From contig NZ_QPII01000025.1 of the NCBI RefSeq assembly GCF_003336675.1, positions 1 to 56,094 of the forward strand: a DNA stretch of 56,094 nt, written 5' to 3'. This document shows, piece by piece, positions 41,459 to 49,618 of this stretch. The position numbers and the translations under genes were made by a program. The notes under the pieces are model-generated. The model saw nothing but the letters and a program-made list of their open reading frames with translations, was not told the origin of the DNA and ran no database searches. Within the stretch, counting starts at the first letter, position 1. Each line of letters begins with the position of its first letter. This DNA is from Billgrantia montanilacus. Its GTDB lineage: Bacteria > Pseudomonadota > Gammaproteobacteria > Pseudomonadales > Halomonadaceae.

Positions 41459-42035
41459 GTCATTCGTCTTTATCCGCCATGGTGAGACGCAGCTCAATCG
41501 CGAGGATCGCATTTGCGGGCGCTGTGACGTGCCGCTGACGGCACAGGGTGAGGCCCAGGCGCGGCAGGCCGCTGCGTGGCTCGACCGGCCCTGGAGTCGG
41601 GTCGTCACCAGCACGCTACAGCGCGCCTGGCGTACCGCCGAACTGGCTGTGCCAGGCCAGGAGGCAGTGCGGCTGAGCGGGCTCGACGAGCGCGACTGGG
41701 GGCGTTTGGACCAATGGCGTCTGACGCATCAGCCTGCCTACGAGGCGACCCCGCCCGGTGGTGAGAGCTGGGCGAGCTTTCAGGCCCGCGTATTGACGGC
41801 GCTGAACGGCACGCTGGCAAGTGCGGAGATGCCGCTGGTGGTGGCTCATTCGGGCGTCTTTCGGGTCATCCGTGCCCAGCTGACCGGAAGCCCGAATGGC
41901 TCCCGGCTGCCCAATGCGACACCGTTTTTGATCAGGCCTGGCCTGTTGGGCTGGCAGGTTCACCGCTACGTATCGCCTCCCTCAGTTCGTCGTGCCGTTC
42001 GGGGTGGGCTACCAGCAGACTGGTCCACTCGGTAG
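41445..42035 (+). CDS. histidine phosphatase family protein
   Basis: Phosphoglycerate-mutase-like phosphatase of 196 aa. The phospho-accepting His12 lies in FIRHGETQLN; the second catalytic His is in VVAHSGVFRVI. Family members remove phosphate from small metabolites such as alpha-ribazole-phosphate or sugar phosphates. The start lies 14 bp inside the preceding gene with GGAGGAGG upstream. Its 3' end overlaps the convergent phosphatase gene by 104 bp, unusually long. Confidence 0.88.
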   Translation: MLLARSFVFIRHGETQLNREDRICGRCDVPLTAQGEAQARQAAAWLDRPWSRVVTSTLQRAWRTAELAVPGQEAVRLSGLDERDWGRLDQWRLTHQPAYEATPPGGESWASFQARVLTALNGTLASAEMPLVVAHSGVFRVIRAQLTGSPNGSRLPNATPFLIRPGLLGWQVHRYVSPPSVRRAVRGGLPADWSTR

Positions 42036-42759
42036 GTGCCGGGTTGCCGGTGAGGTCGGTGACCGTGCAGCCCGCCTCCCGGGCGATGACGATGCCGGCG
42101 GCGATATCCCAGAGCTCCAGCCGGGCTCCCTGGGACCAGAAGGCGTCGAAGCGGCCAATGCCGGCATAGGCGATTTCGAGTGCTGCCGAGCCGGGGGCTC
42201 GAATGCCCGCCACCCTCGGCATCAGGTCGGCCATCTGGGACAGGCTGGTCGGGCAGTCGCCCTTGGCGTGGTAGGGCAGGCAGGTGGCGACCAGCATCTC
42301 GTGCAGGGCCCGCGCGGGAGGTGCCGTGATGCGCTGCTCGCCACGGTAGGTGCCTTGGTCGCGTTCTGCCCACAGCATTTCGTCCAGCAGCGGCTGGTAG
42401 ACCACCCCGTGGGTGAGTGCGTCGCCCTCGCGCACAGCGATGGAGACGGAGAAGTGGGGCACCCGATGCAGGAAGTTGTTGGTGCCGTCCAGTGGGTCGA
42501 TGATCACCGTAATTTCACCATCCCGCGCTGGGGTGGCGCCGGTCTCTTCGCCAAGGAAGCCCACGTCGGGATGGGCACGGCGAATAGTGTCGATAATGGC
42601 GTTCTCGGCCGCCCGGTCGTAATGGGTCACGAAGTCCGAGGCGCCCTTGCTTTCGAAGTCGATGGCTCCGGCGGCGTGGTAGCCCTCGCGTAGAATCGCG
42701 CCGGCCGCCCGGGCGGCGAGTTGGAGGGTGTCGCTCAGAGATTCTGAGTTGCCGATCAT
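41932..42759 (-). CDS. inositol monophosphatase family protein
   Basis: A Mg-dependent, Li-sensitive-type phosphatase of 275 aa (SuhB/CysQ-like). Metal-binding motifs: GEETG (Glu71, Glu72), IDPLDGTNN (88-96) and WDIAAGIVIAREAG near the end. Targets in the family are inositol phosphates, PAP, NADP or fructose-1,6-bisphosphate. It is 39 bp behind the second ABC importer's permease in the same direction, making a four-gene ATPase-receptor-permease-phosphatase operon. The gene-to-gene link with the importer, not a general suhB role, suggests it acts on the incoming substrate. Confidence 0.88.
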   Translation of the reverse strand: MIGNSESLSDTLQLAARAAGAILREGYHAAGAIDFESKGASDFVTHYDRAAENAIIDTIRRAHPDVGFLGEETGATPARDGEITVIIDPLDGTNNFLHRVPHFSVSIAVREGDALTHGVVYQPLLDEMLWAERDQGTYRGEQRITAPPARALHEMLVATCLPYHAKGDCPTSLSQMADLMPRVAGIRAPGSAALEIAYAGIGRFDAFWSQGARLELWDIAAGIVIAREAGCTVTDLTGNPAPTEWTSLLVAHPERHDELREAIRSGEPASPTGQA

Positions 42760-42798
42760 ATGAGTTCTCCTTTTAAATCCTGACGGAGGAGCGGCTAT

Positions 42799-44508
42799 TC
42801 ATCCTGAAATGGGTAGCCGCTTACGGCTGAATAGCGTCAGCGCCACCAGCAGCGCCGTGGTGGTGAGGATCGCCACGGCGCTCATGGCCATGCCGACCCC
42901 GGGGGAGCCCTGTTCGAACTGGCCGAACACGAAGGTCGAGACCGTGCGCATGCCGGCCGGGGCCACCATCAGCGAGGCCACCAGCTCACGCGAGGCGATG
43001 GCGAACACCAGCAGCATCGAGACGATCAGGCTTGGCGCCAGGGCCGGCAACAGGATGCGCCGGAAGGCGGTGAAGAAACCGGCGCCGCAGACCCGTGCGG
43101 CGGCCTCGAGGCTCTCGCCCATCTGGCGGAAGGCCGCCGAAGCGTAGCGCACCGGGTAGGGCAGCAGCAGGCAGGCATAGGCGAGCAGCAGCATGGCGCC
43201 GGTGTTGTAGATCTGGATCGGCCACCAGCTCTGGTTCCAGGCCAGGATCAAGCCCACCGCGACGACGATGCCGGGCATGGTATTGGGCAGCAGCGACAGC
43301 AGGTCCAGCAGCCCCTTGCCGCGCAGCTGGGCACGCACCACCAGGTAGCCCACCAGGGCACCCAGCACGCCGGTCAGCAGGGCCGTGCCGATGGCCAGCC
43401 CGAGGCTGGTGGAGAGCGCCTGCATCGCGCCCCCACGATTGGCGAATAGCGCCTCGAAGTGGCGCAGCGAGAGGTTGTCCCAGGCAATGCCGCCGGACAG
43501 CGTGCCGGTGAAGGCGGTGGCCAGCACGGCAAGAATGGGCACGGCCACGGCAATCAGCGCCACCAGGCTGAACAGGCCCACTACCGGCCAGCACCAGGGC
43601 CCCAGCTCGATGCGCTCCGGCGCCGTCCGCTTGCCGGTCTGGCTGACGAAGGAGCGCCGGGTCACCAGCCAGTGCTGCAGGTAGAAGGCCGCCATGGCCA
43701 GCATCACCAGCAACAGCGACAGCACCGCCGCGCCGGGGATGTCGATGGGCCAGTCGGCGAAGCGCTCGTGAATCCCGGTCACCAGCACCTTGTAGCCGGC
43801 CTGGGCGCCCAGGGTGGCCGGGGTGCCGAACTCCTCGATGGTCAGCGCGAACACCAGCAGCAGGCTGGCGGCAATGCCCGGCGTGGAGAGCGGCAGGGTG
43901 ATGCGCCAGAAGGCGCGCCAGCCGCCGGCACCGCTGACCCGGGCGGCGGCGGCGTAGCGGCCGCCGACGCTCATCATGGTGCGCGATACTGCGAAATAGA
44001 CCACCGGAAAGACGTTGAGCACCATCACGAAGACGATGCCCGAGAAAGAGAACAGGAAAGCGCTGGCCGAGAGCCCGCTCAGCTGTTCGGCGTAGCCCCG
44101 CGGCTGCAGGGTCAGCATCCACGACAGCGCGGCGATATAGGGCGGGATCATGAACGGGATCAGGAAGATCAGGTCCCAGGCGGCGCCGCCGGGCACCCGG
44201 GTCAGGGCGCGCAGCGCCCCCAGCGGGATGGCCAGCAGGGCACATACCACCACCACGGCGATACCCAGTCGCAGCGTATTGCCCAGCAGCCCGAGCAGCG
44301 CCGGGTCGGAGAGCAGCGGCACGAACAGGCCGAAGGCGCCGCTCAGCTCGCCCCGCGACCAGCCAGGAAAGATCGCCTGCAGCAGCACGTAGAGCAGCGG
44401 CAGCCCGACCAGCAGCAGCAGGGCCGCCGCCGTCAGCAGCATGACGACGCCTGCCCCGGTGACCCGGGGCAGGCGCTGGGGAAGGCCTACGGTGAGGCGC
44501 GCCGCCAT
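42799..44508 (-). CDS. ABC transporter permease, two-domain (importer 2)
   Basis: A fused permease of 569 aa, again with two BPD_transp_1 halves; EAA-like loops are AAARVSGAGGWRAFWRITLPLSTPG and LEAAARVCGAGFFTAFRRILLPALAPS. It resembles AfuB/PhnV-type permeases and is homologous in layout to the importer 1 permease, though clearly diverged. The ATG overlaps the receptor stop (TGATG). Confidence 0.93.
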   Translation of the reverse strand: MAARLTVGLPQRLPRVTGAGVVMLLTAAALLLLVGLPLLYVLLQAIFPGWSRGELSGAFGLFVPLLSDPALLGLLGNTLRLGIAVVVVCALLAIPLGALRALTRVPGGAAWDLIFLIPFMIPPYIAALSWMLTLQPRGYAEQLSGLSASAFLFSFSGIVFVMVLNVFPVVYFAVSRTMMSVGGRYAAAARVSGAGGWRAFWRITLPLSTPGIAASLLLVFALTIEEFGTPATLGAQAGYKVLVTGIHERFADWPIDIPGAAVLSLLLVMLAMAAFYLQHWLVTRRSFVSQTGKRTAPERIELGPWCWPVVGLFSLVALIAVAVPILAVLATAFTGTLSGGIAWDNLSLRHFEALFANRGGAMQALSTSLGLAIGTALLTGVLGALVGYLVVRAQLRGKGLLDLLSLLPNTMPGIVVAVGLILAWNQSWWPIQIYNTGAMLLLAYACLLLPYPVRYASAAFRQMGESLEAAARVCGAGFFTAFRRILLPALAPSLIVSMLLVFAIASRELVASLMVAPAGMRTVSTFVFGQFEQGSPGVGMAMSAVAILTTTALLVALTLFSRKRLPISG

Positions 44509-45473
44509 CAGCTACCCGTGGCCTCGCGGAAGCGGTCGAGAATCGCCTCACGCTGGGCGTTCATTGCGTTGCTGTCGACCTCGATCAGGGTCAGCTCCTC
44601 GATGGTCGGGCGCAGCGCCTCGATATCGGTGCGTGACGGCATCAGGTAGCGCTCGGCGACCCGCGCCTGGCCCTGTTCGGAGAGCACGAAGTCGACGAAC
44701 TGCTCGGCCTCGTCGGGCATGGCGGTGGAGGCCAGAATCATCATCGGCCGCGGCGCGATCACCGTGCCGCTCTCGGGGAAGATTACTTCGATGGCTTCAC
44801 CCTCGGCCTGCTGGCCCAGGGAGATGTAGTCCACCGCGCCGAACACCACCGACTTGGCCCCCTGCAGCACCGGGTTCAGGGCCCGGGCGTTGGGCCCCGG
44901 CACCAGCATGCCGTTGTCGGCGAGGTCTTCCAGCAGCTGCCAGGTGGCCTCCTCGCCCGTGGCGGTGAGCAGGCCGCTGATCAGTTCGAAGGCGGCGCCG
45001 GACTGCGCCGGGTCGGGCATGGTCACCTGGTCGCGATAGGCCGCATCGGTCAGATCGCTCCAATCGCCGGGTTCGGGGACATCGCTGTTGCGGTTCCACA
45101 CCAGGGCCAGGGCCGAGACCCCCTGGGCGACATAGTGGTCGGTCTTGAGGAAGTCGGGCACCGTTTCGGCGTTGGGTGAGAGGTACTCATGCAGCAGGCC
45201 CTCCTCATGCAGCGACTCGGCGCTGTCCCAGGAGGCGGAGATCACCACGTCGGCCAGCGGGTTGGCCTGCTCGGACTCCAGGCGGGCCATCACCTGGCCG
45301 GTGGTGCTCTGGAAGACATTGACCTCGATGCCGGTCTCTTCGGTAAAGTCGGCGGCGAGATTCTCGATCAACGCGCCGGGGCCCGCTGAGTAGACGGTCA
45401 AGGCGCTGGCGGAGGCCAGGCCTGGCAGGGCCACGAGGCAGGCGCTGAGGGCAAGGGGTTTCAAGGCGTGCAT
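44508..45473 (-). CDS. ABC transporter substrate-binding protein, AfuA/AepX-like (importer 2)
   Basis: A 321-aa periplasmic receptor with a signal peptide (cleavage near ASASAL). LTVYSAGPGALIENLAADFTEETGIEVNVFQSTTGQVMARLESEQANPLADVVISASWDSAESL is the branch of the family that includes the hexose-phosphate receptor AfuA and the 2-aminoethylphosphonate receptor AepX. There is no YY pair of the ferric type. GGGAG precedes the ATG. Coupled with a downstream IMPase gene, a phosphorylated sugar or polyol is the best guess, not demonstrated. Confidence 0.87.
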   Translation of the reverse strand: MHALKPLALSACLVALPGLASASALTVYSAGPGALIENLAADFTEETGIEVNVFQSTTGQVMARLESEQANPLADVVISASWDSAESLHEEGLLHEYLSPNAETVPDFLKTDHYVAQGVSALALVWNRNSDVPEPGDWSDLTDAAYRDQVTMPDPAQSGAAFELISGLLTATGEEATWQLLEDLADNGMLVPGPNARALNPVLQGAKSVVFGAVDYISLGQQAEGEAIEVIFPESGTVIAPRPMMILASTAMPDEAEQFVDFVLSEQGQARVAERYLMPSRTDIEALRPTIEELTLIEVDSNAMNAQREAILDRFREATGS

Positions 45474-45513
45474 GGCAGGCTCCCAAGAAGGAAAAGAAGT
45501 GGGCCAGGCCGCA

Positions 45514-46614
45514 TCAGGCGCTGGCGTTGGCGGCCACGCCGGCGCGTGGCATCAGGTCGAGCAGGCGCGCCTCGGCATTCCAGGCGCGCAGGGCGCTGAC
45601 GTCGATGTCGACACCCGCCTGACAGCCGCGCTCCGGTGCATGGGGCGCATGCAGCTTGAGCGTGCGGCCATCGGCCAGGGTGAGCTGAAGCGACAGGTGC
45701 TCGCCCTGGAACAGGCGGCCGGTGATGCGCCCGCGCAGCAGGCCTTCCTCGGGTGCACAGAGTCGCAGGGCGCGGCGTGGCAGCAGCACGCTTACCTCGC
45801 CGCGATGACCGCAGGCGGCGCCGAGCGGCAGATAGACATCGGCAAGTGCCAGGCCCTCGGCGTCGAGCCGGCCGTCGAGCAGGGTGCCAGCGTCGACGAA
45901 GTCGGCGATCTCCGGCGTGGCCGGGGTATGAAAGAGCGCCTCCGGCGAGTCGATCTGCTGCAACCGACCGTGCTGGAGCACGGCCACCCGATCGGCCAGG
46001 GCGAAGGCTTCGTGCTGGTCATGGGTGACGAACACCGCCGTCAGGTTGAGCTCCTCGATCAGGTTGCGAATCTCCAGCGCCAGATTCTCGCGCAGGCCCT
46101 TGTCGAGGTTGGAGAGGGGCTCGTCCATCAGCAGTAGCCGCGGCTTGGCGACGATGGCCCGGGCCAGGGCAACCCGCTGCTGCTGGCCGCCGGACAGCGC
46201 GCCGGGTGAGCGCTCGGCGAAATCGCCAAGCCCGACCAGGGAGAGCGCCCACTCCACCTGGGGGCGTCGCGCGTTGGCCTTGACGCCCTGCATTTCCAGC
46301 GGGAAGGCGACGTTCTGGTAGACGCTCATGTGCGGCCACAGGGCGTAGTCCTGGAAGACCATGCCCAGATGGCGATCATCGGGGCTCAGGTGGCGGCCCG
46401 GGGCGGCGACACACTGTCCTTCGAGGTGTACCTCGCCGCCGTCGACCTCGGCAAGGCCGGCGATACAGCGCAGCAGGGTGGTCTTGCCGCAGCCGGAAGG
46501 GCCCAGCAGGGCCAGCACCTGGCCCCGGCGCAGCGCGAGGTCGATGCCGTCCAGGGCCACGGTGTCACCGAAGCGCTTGTGCAGGCGATCGATACGCAGC
46601 GCAGTCGAGGACAT
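45514..46614 (-). CDS. ABC transporter ATP-binding protein (importer 2)
   Basis: Unusually for this family the ATPase gene comes first in the operon. 366 aa: Walker A GPSGCGKTT, Q-loop FQDYALWPHMSVYQNV, signature LSGGQQQRVALA, Walker B LLLMDEPLSNLD, switch VTHDQHEA, then a TOBE domain. GGGAGG lies 9 nt before the ATG. The receptor gene starts 40 bp after its stop. Confidence 0.94.
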   Translation of the reverse strand: MSSTALRIDRLHKRFGDTVALDGIDLALRRGQVLALLGPSGCGKTTLLRCIAGLAEVDGGEVHLEGQCVAAPGRHLSPDDRHLGMVFQDYALWPHMSVYQNVAFPLEMQGVKANARRPQVEWALSLVGLGDFAERSPGALSGGQQQRVALARAIVAKPRLLLMDEPLSNLDKGLRENLALEIRNLIEELNLTAVFVTHDQHEAFALADRVAVLQHGRLQQIDSPEALFHTPATPEIADFVDAGTLLDGRLDAEGLALADVYLPLGAACGHRGEVSVLLPRRALRLCAPEEGLLRGRITGRLFQGEHLSLQLTLADGRTLKLHAPHAPERGCQAGVDIDVSALRAWNAEARLLDLMPRAGVAANASA

Positions 46615-46695
46615 GGGGCGTTGCCTCCCTTAAATGGCCCGCTGCCTGATCCAGGCAGGGTTGCAGTCAATCGTGATCTACCTTGCCAAGTCGAT

Positions 46696-46713
46696 GTGAC
46701 AGTCAGACGTCAT
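46696..46713 (-). promoter_or_regulatory. candidate Pho box upstream of ABC importer 2
   Basis: On the minus strand ATGACGT-CTGA-CTGTCAC: the proximal heptamer matches CTGTMAY perfectly, the distal one at four of seven. It lies 82-99 bp upstream of the ATPase start. Another CTGTCAT occurs on the plus strand at 46751. Weak alone. Confidence 0.4.
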
Positions 46714-46843
46714 CTTGATGTCCGTTAAATGAAGAGGCCGGCATGGTCGCCTGTCATTCGACTACAGCGAGCCCCACCATGGTCGGCTCGCGTAACGCGG
46801 CCAAATCCGCGAAGCTTGTCTCTCAAGCTGCCCGGAGTCCGCC

Positions 46844-48589
46844 ATGAAGCATTCCCCCGCCTATCGTCTTGCTGCCACGATCCTGCACGGCTTCGATGAG
46901 TACCGTTCACGCTTCAAGGAGATCACCGCGGATGCCAGTCGGCGCTTCCGTGATGCTGCATGGCGTGAGGCACAGCAGGCCTCGGCGGAACGCATCAACC
47001 TCTACGACGAGAAGGTCGAGGAAACCCTGGACAGGCTCAAACGTTCCTTCGTCGACGAGGATCTTACCCACTGCGAGTGCTGGCGCGAGGGCAGGAATCA
47101 CTACGCCGAACTGATCAGCCAGCGTCTCGACTACGAGCTGGCCGAAACCTATTTCAATTCGATGTTCTGCTCGATCTTCCATCACCGCCATATCCGTAAC
47201 GACTGGATGTTCGTCTACAGCTCCCGGGATGCGGCGGCGCACCACTCGGGTATCGAGCGCTGTCGTCGCCTGCCGGTGGACGATAAATGGCAGGAAGCCA
47301 TCCGCTGGGCACTGGTGGATACACCCTTCGAGACACCCTTCGATAACCTGCAGCGTGATTCTCGGCTGGCCGCCGAGTTCCTGAGCGATCACCTGCCGGC
47401 CGCCATTCTTGACGCACCGGATACCGAGATCGAGCTGCTCAAGAGTGTCTTCTACCGCAACAAGGGCGCCTATCTGGTAGGACGCATTCGAGGGGGCGGC
47501 GAGCAGGTTCCGCTGGTGTTGCCGGTGCTCCACGATGAAGGGAAGGGCCTGCACCTGGATACGGTACTCATCGAGTCCGACGAGGTGTCCATCATCTTTT
47601 CCTTTACCCGCGCCTACTTCCAGGTCGAGGTACAGGTGCCCGGTGAGTTCGTCGATTATCTGCAGGAGTTGATGCCCGACAAGCCCGAAGGGGAGCTGTA
47701 TGCCACGATCGGCTTCTTCAAGCATGGCAAGACGGAGTTCTTTCGCGCACTCAATCGGCAGGTGGCCAAGCGCGAGGACAAGTTCATCATCGCGCCCGGG
47801 GTACGGGGAATGGTCATGGCGGTGTTCGTGCTGCCGTCGTTTCGCACGGTCTTCAAGATCATCAAGGACCGTTTCGACCCTTCCAAGCAGATGAGCCGGG
47901 AGAACGTGCGCGAGAAATACAGCCTGGTCAAGCGCCACGACAGGGTCGGGCGCATGGCCGATACCCAGGAGTTCTCAAACTTCATTGCTCGCAAGGATCA
48001 CTTCTCGCCCGAGTGCCTCGAGGAACTGCTTGAGGTGGCGCCCTCCAACGTCCAGCTCAAGGGCGACAAGGTCATCATCAAGCACTGCTACACGGAGCGG
48101 ATGATGACACCGCTGAACATCTACCTCGAGCAGTGCGATGAAGCCGAGACACGGGCCGTTCTCAAGGACTACGGCAATGCCATCAAGCAGATGGCGGCTG
48201 CCAACATCTTCCCCGGTGACATGCTGCTGAAGAACTTCGGCGTCACTCGCCACGGCCGGGTGATCTTCTACGACTATGACGAGGTCTGCTATCTCACCGA
48301 GTGCAATTTTCGCCATATTCCGGAGCCGATGTATCCCGAGCAGGAACTCTCCGATGAACCCTGGTACTCGGTGGGGCCGAATGATATTTTTCCCGAGGAA
48401 TTCGGCCCCTTCCTGTTCGCCGACATTCGGCTACGCAAGCTCTTTTATGAGCTGCACCCGGAGTTGCTTGATGCGGATTACTGGAAGGGATTGCAGCAGG
48501 CCATCCTCGATGGACGAGTCATTGACGTTTATCCCTACCGCAACAAGCAGCGATTCGCCGGCAGCGAGGAGAATGGCCTGGTCTATTGA
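46844..48589 (+). CDS. aceK: isocitrate dehydrogenase kinase/phosphatase
   Basis: A bifunctional enzyme that phosphorylates and dephosphorylates isocitrate dehydrogenase, switching carbon between the TCA cycle and the glyoxylate shunt. 581 aa against 578 in E. coli. The N-terminal regulatory half begins LAATILHGFDEYRSRF; the kinase half contains VFKIIKDRFDP (ATP lysine), GDMLLKNFGVTRHGRVIFYDYDEV and the C-terminal RLRKLFYELHPELLDADYW. It stands alone, without aceA or aceB. A CTGTCAT-like heptamer lies upstream but is probably incidental. Confidence 0.97.
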   Translation: MKHSPAYRLAATILHGFDEYRSRFKEITADASRRFRDAAWREAQQASAERINLYDEKVEETLDRLKRSFVDEDLTHCECWREGRNHYAELISQRLDYELAETYFNSMFCSIFHHRHIRNDWMFVYSSRDAAAHHSGIERCRRLPVDDKWQEAIRWALVDTPFETPFDNLQRDSRLAAEFLSDHLPAAILDAPDTEIELLKSVFYRNKGAYLVGRIRGGGEQVPLVLPVLHDEGKGLHLDTVLIESDEVSIIFSFTRAYFQVEVQVPGEFVDYLQELMPDKPEGELYATIGFFKHGKTEFFRALNRQVAKREDKFIIAPGVRGMVMAVFVLPSFRTVFKIIKDRFDPSKQMSRENVREKYSLVKRHDRVGRMADTQEFSNFIARKDHFSPECLEELLEVAPSNVQLKGDKVIIKHCYTERMMTPLNIYLEQCDEAETRAVLKDYGNAIKQMAAANIFPGDMLLKNFGVTRHGRVIFYDYDEVCYLTECNFRHIPEPMYPEQELSDEPWYSVGPNDIFPEEFGPFLFADIRLRKLFYELHPELLDADYWKGLQQAILDGRVIDVYPYRNKQRFAGSEENGLVY

Positions 48590-48655
48590 AGCGAGCCGCT
48601 TCCAGACTTGCCGTTTCAACGAGCCCGACAGGCAACAGCAATGACGAGGCAAGGT

Positions 48656-49390
48656 ATGGCGGAGCAGAGGCGCCCCCATCTGGTGGTCTTTACCGGCTCG
48701 GGCATCAGCGCCGAGAGCGGTATCCAGACTTTCCGAGCCAACGATGGCCTGTGGGCCGACCACCCCATCGAGGCGGTGGCCACCCCCGAAGCCTGGCGTC
48801 GCGATCCCCGGCGTGTGCTGGAATTCTACAATACGCGCCGGGCCCAGGTACGCCGGGCCCGGCCCAATGCCGCCCACAAGGCCCTGGCCGAGCTGGAAAA
48901 GCGGGGATTCCGGGTCAGTATCATTACCCAGAACATCGACGACCTGCACGAACGCGCCGGTTCACGCAACGTACTGCACCTGCATGGCGAAATCCTCAAG
49001 GCACGCTCCACGGTGGACGCGCGCATGCAGTATCGCCTGCCCCGCGGCGGCATCGAACTGGGCGATATCTGCGACAAGGGAAGCCAGCTGCGCCCGGACG
49101 TGGTGTGGTTCGGCGAGAGCGTGTCGCACTTTGCCGAGGCCTGCGAGATCGTCGGCGAGGCGGACCTGCTGCTGGTGGTCGGCACCTCGCTTGCCGTCAT
49201 GCCCGCCGCTTCATTGCTGGATCACGCTCCACTGGAGGCCCCCTGCGTGCTGGTGGACCCCGACGCTGAATCCCTGTCGCCACCCGGTGTGGCTCGGCTC
49301 AGTCAGCCGGCCGGCAGGGGGGTGCCGCAGCTGGTGCGCCACTGGACGCGAGAGGGGCGGCTGTGGATGCCGGAGACCCTGATAGACTAG
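48656..49390 (+). CDS. cobB: NAD-dependent protein deacylase (Sir2 family), zinc cysteines absent
   Basis: A sirtuin of 244 aa that removes acyl groups from lysines using NAD. Motifs: FTGSGIS at 12-18, TQNIDDLH at 91-98 and catalytic His110. The Tyr58-x-x-Arg61 pair in EFYNTRR matches the YxxR that lets class III sirtuins accept succinyl- and malonyl-lysine. The usual four zinc-binding cysteines are missing: the zinc-module region ILKARSTVDARMQYRLPRGGIELGDICDKGSQLRP has only one Cys. The ATG at 48656 has GAGG 6 nt upstream; an ATG at 48641 is also possible. Confidence 0.85.
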   Translation: MAEQRRPHLVVFTGSGISAESGIQTFRANDGLWADHPIEAVATPEAWRRDPRRVLEFYNTRRAQVRRARPNAAHKALAELEKRGFRVSIITQNIDDLHERAGSRNVLHLHGEILKARSTVDARMQYRLPRGGIELGDICDKGSQLRPDVVWFGESVSHFAEACEIVGEADLLLVVGTSLAVMPAASLLDHAPLEAPCVLVDPDAESLSPPGVARLSQPAGRGVPQLVRHWTREGRLWMPETLID

Positions 49391-49430
49391 GCTACGCACG
49401 TAAAGTGCCTGCGCTCAGCCATACGGCGTT

Positions 49431-49490
49431 AAAAACCGGCTCAAAGTACTCATTTACCCCCCCGTAAACTCCGTTTTTTCGTCGGTTTTT
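49431..49490. repeat. nested inverted repeat in the cobB-tapT gap
   Basis: AAAAACCG (49431-49438) pairs with CGGTTTTT (49483-49490), and inside it TTTAC pairs with GTAAA. The A-run and T-run flank the outer stem, so it could terminate in both directions. The rest of the 228-bp gap holds a TAGAAT (-10-like, near 49582) for the next gene and no coding sequence. Confidence 0.5.
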
Positions 49491-49618
49491 GCCTTGTCTG
49501 GCTATCGCTCGCCGACTTTTCGTACGAAGCCTAACGCAACTGGGCTGGCTGCGCATGCCTCTCCGGCGTGAAAAGGCATGATAGAATGCGGCCCCTTTCA
49601 GCACCCCGACAGGCTCAT

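Noticed and set aside
46751..46768. Pho box for aceK (CTGTCAT-TCGA-CTACAGC)
   Set aside because: The second heptamer matches poorly and AceK has no expected link to phosphate; it may be chance or a remote site for the divergent importer.
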